From F1-120-MAGs238 sp964484185 (GTDB lineage: Bacteria; Planctomycetota; Phycisphaerae; Phycisphaerales; UBA1924): a DNA stretch of 21,602 nucleotides. Positions within the stretch are counted from its first letter, which is position 1, and every line of letters starts with the position of its first letter. The stretch is from the NCBI GenBank assembly GCA_964484185.1, contig CAZAEQ010000057.1, forward strand, positions 1 to 21,602. Direction: 5' to 3'. The notes under the pieces were generated by a model that searched no databases, had not been told where the DNA came from, and worked only from the letters and a program-made list of their open reading frames with translations. Of the stretch, positions 1-5,984 are shown in pieces. Position numbers and translations under genes: made by a program.

Positions 1-13
1 TTTTTGTCCGGTA
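1..13 (+). repeat. Half copy of REP-like palindrome
   Basis: The first bases, TTTTTGTCCGGTA, match the right half of the full palindrome at 21525-21560 base for base over about 13 positions. The left half would lie outside the window. This orientation equals that of the right-end copy and is opposite to the copy at 234-265. Confidence 0.5.
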
Positions 14-233
14 GGGACGATCGGTCTAGTGAAAAGTGGCGATGGGAGCGCAGGAAGGGCGAAAAAACTATTTTCAGAAAACGAAATTTTCTTCGTGTTA
101 GGGGGCGCGCATCGCGGGCGCAAAGCTTCCGGTACACCCAGTGTTTTCCCCAGTTTTGGCCCTGGAAAACATTACGAGTTTAGAAGGTAATGTTGTGTGT
201 TTGGAGGCGGTTATTGGACGTGTTTAAGGTGGT

Positions 234-265
234 ACCGGACAAAACGTGGGCGCGAAATGTCCGGT
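234..265 (-). repeat. REP-like palindrome, left copy
   Basis: The arms ACCGGACA (234-241) and TGTCCGGT (258-265) are perfect inverted repeats around a 16-nt loop (242-257). Read on the minus strand, the loop contains TCGCGC near its start and ends in TTT, the same layout as the loop of the copy at 21525-21560. The matching loop length and loop sequence suggest one repeat family rather than chance. REP-type elements are often mobilised by RAYT/IS200-like transposases; no such gene is visible in this window. Confidence 0.6.
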
Positions 266-313
266 GTTTCTGGAGCTTCGACAATAGCGTTTTCGGATTT
301 AGAACCGGGGCAA

Positions 314-1075
314 TTATTTCGTTGCTGTGTATTCCGAAAACACGCCTAGGACAACAACGCGTTTCACATCTGTGAATCCGGCAGCACGCAGCGCACTCAT
401 GACCGACTCTGGTCTGGCGCACAGATCAATCGTCTCCCAGTAATAGTGCCAAAGTTCTTTGGTACGTGCTGAGCGACTGATGAATCTGCAATACACACCG
501 GAGACAATCCGCATGTACATCGCCATCAACAAGCGACCAATGCGAGATTCAGGCGAAGTGATTTCGAGGATGCACACTCTGCCACCTGGTTTCAACACGC
601 GATGAAACTCGGTGAACGCCGAACTCAGGTCATCCACATGCCGCAGGGCATAGCCCATTGAAAGGAAATCGAAAATGCTATCTTCTTCCGGTATCGCCTC
701 GGCTCGCCCCGCGCGAGTCTCAAACTTGATACTCGCCGCGGCATGCTGCAACATTCCCGCGCTGGGGTCTATCCCTACAACGCGCCCAGTCTCTCCCACA
801 ATCTTTACCGCTTCGCGAGCCACCAATCCGGTGCCACACGCGACATCGGCGACAATCATCCCGGGTTTCAGCCCGGACCTCATCAACGCCTGCCGCCGAT
901 ACCAGCGTCCGCTCCCAAGCGCCAACCAACTCTCTACGCGGTCATAATCCTGTGATGTATCATCGAAAATGGACTTCAGCCACACCCGCTTCGCCGTTTC
1001 ATCGGGGTAATACTCCGTCAGAATCGGGTGCGGCAGAACAGGCGGTGTCACTGGATGGGGTGCTTCAACAGGCAT
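314..1075 (-). CDS. UbiE/MenG-like class I SAM-dependent methyltransferase
   Basis: This 253-residue protein has the Rossmann methyltransferase core. Motif I is VADVACGTG at about residues 75-83, followed by an acidic post-motif GIDPSAGML (101-109) that would bind the ribose of S-adenosylmethionine. Next come a YALRHVDD segment and an RVLKPGGRVCILE strand, all typical of the UbiE/Coq5 family of C-methyltransferases acting on quinone precursors. The C-terminal part has the expected length. The start ATG has only a weak GGTAAG upstream. It is transcribed divergently from the acyl carrier protein gene, 95 bp away, so it may share its control region and may methylate the aromatic head or polyene product. 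A role in respiratory quinone synthesis is the main alternative. The family call is firm; the substrate is inferred. Confidence 0.88.
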   Translation of the reverse strand: MPVEAPHPVTPPVLPHPILTEYYPDETAKRVWLKSIFDDTSQDYDRVESWLALGSGRWYRRQALMRSGLKPGMIVADVACGTGLVAREAVKIVGETGRVVGIDPSAGMLQHAAASIKFETRAGRAEAIPEEDSIFDFLSMGYALRHVDDLSSAFTEFHRVLKPGGRVCILEITSPESRIGRLLMAMYMRIVSGVYCRFISRSARTKELWHYYWETIDLCARPESVMSALRAAGFTDVKRVVVLGVFSEYTATK

Positions 1076-1170
1076 GTCTTACCAGCAGGGTACACCAAAA
1101 CAAGTCTCGCTGCTCGCAGCCCTACACTCGTTCCAGGATTGGAAGCGGACACAAGCAGGAATCAAGCACA
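1076..1170. promoter_or_regulatory. Divergent intergenic control region
   Basis: This 95-bp gap lies between the divergent methyltransferase and the first gene of the biosynthetic operon, so it should contain both promoters. I see no box pair strong enough to mark an exact -35/-10. The call rests on gene layout only. An AGCAGGA stretch near 1155-1161 could serve as ribosome-binding site for the carrier protein gene. Confidence 0.45.
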
Positions 1171-1434
1171 ATGGCGGCGTCAGAAGAGACCATCCAGCGG
1201 ATTAAGGAAATCCTCCGAACCAGCCTCAAGTACGACGCGGACACCCCGCTCGCCGACGACAGTCCGCTCATCGGCGGCGAATTCGACCTCGACTCTCTCG
1301 ACATTCTCCTGGTCGTTACCACCATCGAAAAAGAGTTCGGAGTTCGAATCCGCGATGACAAGATGGATCGAAAGGCTTTCACTTCCATCCGAACACTCGC
1401 AGATTTCGTTGATTCCCTCGGGCAAAAATCGTGA
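1171..1434 (+). CDS. Acyl carrier protein
   Basis: This 87-residue acidic protein has the carrier-protein fold pattern: helix I (about residues 5-20), then the phosphopantetheine site FDLDSLDIL with the modifiable serine at Ser42, and helix II with VTTIEKEFGV. The length is typical of free carrier proteins (75-90 residues). The ATG at 1171 was chosen because translation from it gives exactly one carrier domain; open-frame codons further upstream would add a non-homologous tail across the promoter region. It would carry the starter aryl group and growing chain as a thioester in the cytoplasm. It heads a plus-strand operon, and its stop overlaps the next start by 4 bp (GTGA), which implies translational coupling with the dehydratase. 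Only one carrier protein is visible, whereas characterised aryl polyene clusters often have two. Confidence 0.92.
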   Translation: MAASEETIQRIKEILRTSLKYDADTPLADDSPLIGGEFDLDSLDILLVVTTIEKEFGVRIRDDKMDRKAFTSIRTLADFVDSLGQKS

Positions 1435-1868
1435 ATCAGCCTTCGGAACTTGCTCAGCTTCTCAAAGCTCTGCCGCATGGCGAGCCTTTTCGGTTTGTCA
1501 GTACGATCACAATGCTTGAGCCCAAGGTGCGGGGTGCAGGTATGTGGACGGTCACAGGGTCTGAAGACTTCTTCAAAGGTCATTTCCCAGGTGAGCCAAT
1601 CGTGCCAGGTGTATTGATTGCCGAATCTCTCGCCCAGCTCTGCGGCCTGATCGCCTTTGCCGGTGAACCCGAAAGTTCATCAGCCAAGCCTGCCCGTCTC
1701 GCACAGGTTGATGTAAAAATTCACGCCGCGATCAGCCCTCCGGCAGAAATCGAACTCTGGGGCACATTGGTACGAGAGATAGGAAATTTACTGCTTTTTG
1801 ATGTAGTGGCAAAAATTCACGGTTCCGCGGCAGCTGGGGGCCGAATCGTACTAGCGAGGTCGCTATAA
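1431..1868 (+). CDS. FabZ/ApeP-like hotdog-fold 3-hydroxyacyl-ACP dehydratase
   Basis: This 145-residue protein carries the FabZ signature KGHFPGEPIVPGVLIAESLA at about residues 49-68. His51 and Glu65 are in the positions of the catalytic His/Glu pair of FabZ. The length matches single-domain FabZ (about 140-150). It would remove water from 3-hydroxyacyl-ACP intermediates; in aryl polyene pathways such enzymes create the conjugated double bonds. The start is GTG, inside the 3' end of the carrier-protein gene (4-bp overlap), so the two are probably translated together. The C-terminal part (from about residue 95) is more divergent from housekeeping FabZ, which fits a pathway-specific paralogue. 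Function in fatty acid synthesis cannot be excluded. Confidence 0.88.
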   Translation: MNQPSELAQLLKALPHGEPFRFVSTITMLEPKVRGAGMWTVTGSEDFFKGHFPGEPIVPGVLIAESLAQLCGLIAFAGEPESSSAKPARLAQVDVKIHAAISPPAEIELWGTLVREIGNLLLFDVVAKIHGSAAAGGRIVLARSL

Positions 1869-1885
1869 CGCTTGTTGATGATCGG

Positions 1886-1893
1886 AAAGGAGG
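1886..1893 (+). promoter_or_regulatory. Strong Shine-Dalgarno for the LolA-like gene
   Basis: AAAGGAGG lies 5 nt before the ATG at 1899. It fixes the start there instead of at a TTG at 1872, which is in frame but would put non-signal residues ahead of the signal peptide. Confidence 0.8.
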
Positions 1894-1898
1894 AATAC

Positions 1899-2654
1899 AT
1901 GCATTGGGCCACAATTTGCGCCGCACCAATTCTGGCGCTGACGATTGCTCACTCAGACCCTGTTCCTCAGCCAGTAATCCCAACTCCCGAGGGAGTAAAG
2001 ACTCAGGTCAGCGATGAAAAGGCCGCTCTGGAAAAATTCGAAAAACGCCTCGCTGAAGTAGATGCAAAGATGGCGTTGATCACCGACCTGAGCGCGGACT
2101 TTGAACAGAAGAAAAAGACAGCGCTGCTGAAAAAACCAATGCTCTCAAGCGGCACGGTCGTGTGCAAGACCGAAAAAGTTCTCTGGCAGACAATCAAGCC
2201 GCGGAAGAACACCATGCTTGTCGCAGATGGAAAAGTGACAATCTACTACCCCGATGACAAACTGGCTGAAATCTACTCGATGGGCACCCAGTTCCGCGAT
2301 GCCGCCGGCGGCCCACTGCCAAGATTGTCAAAGCTGAAAGAGACTTTCGATATCGCAGAGCTGGATGTCGGCGAGTTCGCAAAAGACATGGACGCCAGCA
2401 CACTTGTCAACACAATCGCGATAAAGCTCACTCCCAAGAGCGACGAGCTTAAAAAGCACATTGCGTCGGTGCGAGTCTTGATCAATGAAAGCGTGCCCTG
2501 TGCAGACCGCATTGTGCTCGTCGATCCTGAAGGCGATGAGACTGAACTGCGATTCAGCAAGGTGGAAATCAACAAGGGTGTAAAGGAAGAAGATCTCGAC
2601 CTGAAGTTGCCGCAGAATACGAAAGTAAGCGAGCCGACAGCAACGGGTAGATAA
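1899..2654 (+). CDS. LolA-like periplasmic outer-membrane lipoprotein carrier
   Basis: The 251-residue product starts with a signal peptide (short N-terminus, hydrophobic core ICAAPILALTIA, then a Pro-rich linker), so it should be exported to the periplasm. The mature part shows LolA-family features: LSADFEQKKK, an L-x-x-P-x-x-S-S-G-T-V strand, VLWQTIKPRKNTMLV, and DGKVTIYYP. LolA chaperones lipoproteins between inner and outer membranes; paralogues occur in aryl polyene and xanthomonadin clusters, where they are thought to handle the pigment lipid. A coiled helix of about 30 residues (SDEKAALEKFEKRLAEVDAK) precedes the LolA core. The strong ribosome-binding site decides the start. It lies 30 bp after the dehydratase in the same operon. 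The family call is good; the cargo is inferred from context. Confidence 0.8.
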   Translation: MHWATICAAPILALTIAHSDPVPQPVIPTPEGVKTQVSDEKAALEKFEKRLAEVDAKMALITDLSADFEQKKKTALLKKPMLSSGTVVCKTEKVLWQTIKPRKNTMLVADGKVTIYYPDDKLAEIYSMGTQFRDAAGGPLPRLSKLKETFDIAELDVGEFAKDMDASTLVNTIAIKLTPKSDELKKHIASVRVLINESVPCADRIVLVDPEGDETELRFSKVEINKGVKEEDLDLKLPQNTKVSEPTATGR

Positions 2655-2732
2655 GCGCTATTGCACGCTGCGAATGTAACTAGACAGACAAACACAAAGT
2701 CGTTATCATGGGAATCGGGGGTTGCGCAGGAC

Positions 2733-3767
2733 ATGGATCAGAGGTGTACACATCATCCGGCAGAGCACGTGCTCCAAAAAGCGCTGATTCGAGAATCGCC
2801 GCCGGGTAGCAGCGTCGTCGTGATCGATCCTGCAAGCTCTCGCGTTCCTCCGGTCCCTGCATGGGCAACAGATCTAACCAGCACAGCAACAGTTTCTAAA
2901 ACGGTGAAGCTCTCATTCGCAGTTGGCTCGCAAAGCGCCGAATCAATCTGCCAGCTGATAGTTCGCACAGGTCCCGATGCTGCACTGGTATCCGTAGTGC
3001 TCGAAAATGTAAGTGACTGGACCGTCGCGTCACTTGATGCGGCGGTCTTTGAAATGATCGGCCTCTCGCTTCAGACTCTCGGTGAGACTGCGTTTGCAAA
3101 ACCAGTCCGGTCCTGGAACTTTCTCCCCGGGATCGGCGCTCCGATTGGCAATGGCCTGGACCGCTACCGCGTGTTCAATATGGCCAGACATCGCGCGTTC
3201 GGCGAGTGGTTCGGCGCGGCGGCGGTTGTCGATGGCCAGATTCCCACCGCAAGCTGCGTCGGTCATCACGGCCTGACTCTTTCAATTCATATGCTGGGCG
3301 CCAAGAGCGCTGGCATCGCATTAGAAAATCCACGCCAGATCCCGGCCTTTGCATACTCGCAAAAATTCGGCCCAAGGCCTCCATGCTTTTCTCGCGCTGG
3401 ATTGGTCGTGATTGAAAACACGCAATTGCTGCTGGTGGCCGGAACCGCCAGCGTCCGCGGCGAGGAGTCCATCCACAATGACTCTCTGGAATCACAACTC
3501 CAGGAGACAATGGTAAACCTGCGTGCGATTGTCTCTGAAGGCAGGTGTGCGAGCGGTCTCGTGCAAAAGACCCGGAACGATCAGCCGCTTGCGGGTGTTC
3601 TCGCGACGCGTGTGTATTACCGCAGACCTGAAGATCTTGAATGGCTTGAACAGAATCTGCCTGCAGAACTGGTCGCAGGCGCTGAAGTTGAATTTGTACA
3701 CGCAGATATCTGCCGCGAAGAGCTGCTGGTTGAGATCGAAATCATCGTGGATGTGACTCGTGCATAG
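2733..3767 (+). CDS. Chorismatase (FkbO/Hyg5/XanB2 family)
   Basis: The 344-residue protein contains the family's conserved blocks in order: RSWNFLPGI (about residues 126-134), GLDRYRVFNMAR (141-152), ENPRQIPAFAY (198-208), KFGPRPPCFSRA (211-222), VAGTASVRGEES (235-246), QETMVNL (257-263) and a C-terminal CREELLVEIE (about 327-336). Chorismatases hydrolyse chorismate to pyruvate plus a dihydroxycyclohexadiene carboxylate (FkbO) or 3-/4-hydroxybenzoate (Hyg5, XanB2). In Xanthomonas, XanB2 supplies 3-hydroxybenzoate for xanthomonadin. Here the adjacent acyl ligase makes the same role likely; the product type cannot be fixed from motifs alone. The ATG at 2733 gives the family's usual length; a TTG at 2661 in the same frame would add 24 unrelated residues. 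It overlaps the next gene by 8 bp. Confidence 0.87.
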   Translation: MDQRCTHHPAEHVLQKALIRESPPGSSVVVIDPASSRVPPVPAWATDLTSTATVSKTVKLSFAVGSQSAESICQLIVRTGPDAALVSVVLENVSDWTVASLDAAVFEMIGLSLQTLGETAFAKPVRSWNFLPGIGAPIGNGLDRYRVFNMARHRAFGEWFGAAAVVDGQIPTASCVGHHGLTLSIHMLGAKSAGIALENPRQIPAFAYSQKFGPRPPCFSRAGLVVIENTQLLLVAGTASVRGEESIHNDSLESQLQETMVNLRAIVSEGRCASGLVQKTRNDQPLAGVLATRVYYRRPEDLEWLEQNLPAELVAGAEVEFVHADICREELLVEIEIIVDVTRA

Positions 3768-5229
3768 TCGATCGGCCTGGCTCGAAGCCCTGGCAACGCA
3801 CGCACAGGAAAGACCCGCAGCGATAGCGATCGCCGAAGTTTCAATCGATGGCGAACTATCGAGAAGTATTTCGTGGCAAGAGTTTCTTGCGTCCGCAGAA
3901 TCTCAGGCACGCTTGATGCTTGATCGCCTGCCCGCGGGCTCAACGGTTCTGGCGGCATGGCCCTCAGGAATCGAACTTGCAGCACTGTTTGCGGGCTCGA
4001 TCCTGGCGGGGATGCGATTGGTATTGATGCACCCAAGAAGCGGCGCTGGTGAGTTCGCAAAAACTTGTGAAAAGACCAACGTACAGGCCGCACTGGCGGC
4101 AGACCAGTTGCTGACCAGTCTTGAGCGCTGGATCATGAGGATCCCACAAAGCGTCCAAGCTCAAGTCGGTGAAACTAAACCAGTCCAAGCTGTTCCCGGC
4201 TCGATTGTCCTTGGCTCATCGGGAACTACTGGACTGCCGAAACTCGTTGTGAGAGAAAGTCCAGCACTCGATGCCGATGCCCGTGCAGTAGCTGGCGGCA
4301 TGGCTCTGACTCCAGATGATCGTGTGCTGTGTGTCGCGCCACTGTGTCTCTCGTATGGTGTGGATATTCTGCTTGGGACGTTGTTTGCCGGAGCGACACT
4401 TCTGGTCATGCCAGAGTTTGATCCTGCCGGCGCAGCGCGGCAGTTGGTGAACGGGGTCACAGTGCTGCCGGGGTTGCCGTTTGTGTTTGAGTCATTGTCG
4501 CGATTCGGCAAAGTGGCTGATGGGGCATTGCCAGTTCACAACGTGCGACTCGCGCTTTCGGCCGGTTCGCCATTGATCTCGCGCGTTCGAAATGAGTTCG
4601 CAGCAGCATGGAATATTGAAATTGGCCAGTTGTACGGCGCAACTGAACTTGGCACAGTCTCCATGAGTATTCCAGGAACACCAGGAACCGATGTCGCTTC
4701 GATCGGAACTCCCGCGGCGGGAGTCAGTTTCAGGGTGGTCGATCCTCGCGATGCTGCGCACATCCTTGCGGCCGGTGAAGAAGGCGAATTGGCAGTCCGC
4801 GCCCCATCAATGCTCTCGGAATACGTCGGTGAAGAACTTGCACTTGTGGATGGTCACTTGTTGACCGGCGATCTGGCGCGGATTGATAGTTGTGGGCGAG
4901 CGACGATTACCGGGCGGCTCAAGTTGCTGATTGACACTGGCGGGTTCAAGGTGAATCCGCTGGAAGTGGAAGCGACATTGCTTGAGCATCCGGAAGTTGC
5001 CCAGTGCGCAGTTGTGCCGCTGGCGCTGTCAGATACCATTCAGCGATTGACGGCATTAATTGTGCCTAGGGATAGAGGAAATCCACCTGGTGATTCGCAA
5101 TTGCGGCAATTTGTACGTGAGCGGCTGGCAACGATTAAGATCCCGCGGAAGTTTGAGATAGTGGAGTCGTTGCCCAGGTCGCCGCTGGGCAAATTGCTGC
5201 GGGATCAGATTCCCAAGAGAGATGTGTAA
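3760..5229 (+). CDS. AMP-forming acyl-CoA/acyl-ACP ligase
   Basis: This 489-residue member of the ANL adenylating superfamily has the P-loop SSGTTGLPK at residues 153-161, the A5 motif YGATE at 292-296, the A7 motif TGD at 369-371, the hinge region GRLKLLIDTGGFKVNP, and the C-terminal catalytic lysine in PLGK (Lys478). It would activate a carboxylic acid as an adenylate and transfer it to a thiol. Because it overlaps the chorismatase gene by 8 bp, the likely substrate is the hydroxybenzoate-type product, loaded onto the carrier protein or CoA, like XanA2 or ApeH. The start is GTG. The N-terminal domain is somewhat short, as is usual for aryl-acid ligases of these clusters. Family certain; substrate inferred. 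Confidence 0.9.
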   Translation: MHSRSAWLEALATHAQERPAAIAIAEVSIDGELSRSISWQEFLASAESQARLMLDRLPAGSTVLAAWPSGIELAALFAGSILAGMRLVLMHPRSGAGEFAKTCEKTNVQAALAADQLLTSLERWIMRIPQSVQAQVGETKPVQAVPGSIVLGSSGTTGLPKLVVRESPALDADARAVAGGMALTPDDRVLCVAPLCLSYGVDILLGTLFAGATLLVMPEFDPAGAARQLVNGVTVLPGLPFVFESLSRFGKVADGALPVHNVRLALSAGSPLISRVRNEFAAAWNIEIGQLYGATELGTVSMSIPGTPGTDVASIGTPAAGVSFRVVDPRDAAHILAAGEEGELAVRAPSMLSEYVGEELALVDGHLLTGDLARIDSCGRATITGRLKLLIDTGGFKVNPLEVEATLLEHPEVAQCAVVPLALSDTIQRLTALIVPRDRGNPPGDSQLRQFVRERLATIKIPRKFEIVESLPRSPLGKLLRDQIPKRDV

Positions 5230-5984
5230 TGGTCATAGTTCTGCAGACACAAGTGCGACAGAGAGTACGAGCAATCGTCGCCGCGCTGGCGATGATTGTG
5301 CTTGGAGGTTGTGGGACTGCTGGTCCAGTATTGCCGACCTTTGCCGCGCTAACCGATGCAGAATCGCTGCAAGTGATCGCCGCGAGGATGGACAGCGTCG
5401 AGACAATCTCTGCCGCGGCGGATTTGAAGTTGACGAATGTTCAAGGCGAGACGGTGACATTGGATGGTGCGTTCGTAGCGCAGCCGCCTGGAAAGGCGAG
5501 GTTGCGGGCGTGGAAATTTGGGAGTGCGGTATTTGATCTCACGATTCTGCCGGCAGGTGCGTGGGCGTACGCGGCGGAGCGCGAGGGAACACCGGCTGAT
5601 ATGACGCAGATGCCCGCGGCAGCGGTGTCGCGCTCGATTGAGATGCTGTCGGGAGTGTATTTTGCTCGGGCGCATGCGGTTGAAGGTGATTCAACTGGTG
5701 AAGTGCTGGTGGTCGTCGGCGAGGCATTTGGGCGGCACGATGTTCGGTGCGAGATTGATCGGAAGACCCTGACACCCAGGCGGTTTGTGATTGCCGGAGG
5801 GGATAAGGACCTGGAGATTGTGCTGGATCGCTATGAAATGATCGGCGAAATTGTGTGGGCTCATCGAATGGCATTTCGCAGCGCGGATGGAGAGATTGTG
5901 ATTCGATTGGCGGATGTTGAATTGAATGGTGAGGTTTCGGAGAGTGCGTTCACGCCTCCGGGTCGGGCGACAAAACTGCCATGA
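5229..5984 (+). CDS. Outer-membrane-type lipoprotein with LolA/LolB-like fold
   Basis: The 251-residue product has a basic N-terminus, a hydrophobic stretch and a lipobox MIVLGGC with the lipidated cysteine at Cys28, so it is a lipoprotein. The mature part begins with LQVIAARMDSVETISAAADLK and continues with alternating strands (TLDGAFVAQPPGKARLRAW), a pattern of the LolA/LolB/DUF4292-type half-barrel that binds lipid groups. There are no enzyme motifs. Its ATG shares the last A of the ligase stop (TAATG), and its own stop overlaps the exporter start (ATGA), so it is translationally coupled to both. In context it may be the outer-membrane acceptor working with the LolA-like protein and the MMPL pump. 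The lipoprotein call is firm; the fold assignment is by pattern and less sure. Confidence 0.75.
   Translation: MVIVLQTQVRQRVRAIVAALAMIVLGGCGTAGPVLPTFAALTDAESLQVIAARMDSVETISAAADLKLTNVQGETVTLDGAFVAQPPGKARLRAWKFGSAVFDLTILPAGAWAYAAEREGTPADMTQMPAAAVSRSIEMLSGVYFARAHAVEGDSTGEVLVVVGEAFGRHDVRCEIDRKTLTPRRFVIAGGDKDLEIVLDRYEMIGEIVWAHRMAFRSADGEIVIRLADVELNGEVSESAFTPPGRATKLP

Larger units (their letters stand above)
1..313. other. Gene-poor left flank with repeat fragments
   Basis: No credible gene is seen; the short open frames here have no recognisable domain. The region holds a half copy of a REP-like motif at its first bases, a full palindrome at 234-265 (listed separately) and a partial CCGGTAC at about 130-136. 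It also contains an 8-bp perfect inverted repeat, AACATTAC at 168-175 and GTAATGTT at 187-194 with an 11-nt spacer, and just upstream GTTTTCC at 143-149 against GGAAAAC at 164-170. These could be hairpins or protein-binding sites. No T-tract follows them, so they are not called terminators. The methyltransferase gene ends at 314, so this is its downstream region. Confidence 0.6.

Noticed and set aside
2661..2732. TTG start upstream of the chorismatase
   Set aside because: It adds 24 residues unlike the family; the ATG at 2733 gives the usual length.
3500..5000. Replication origin at the skew switch
   Set aside because: The stretch is fully coding, with no DnaA-box cluster noticed and no dnaA/dnaN/gidA neighbours.
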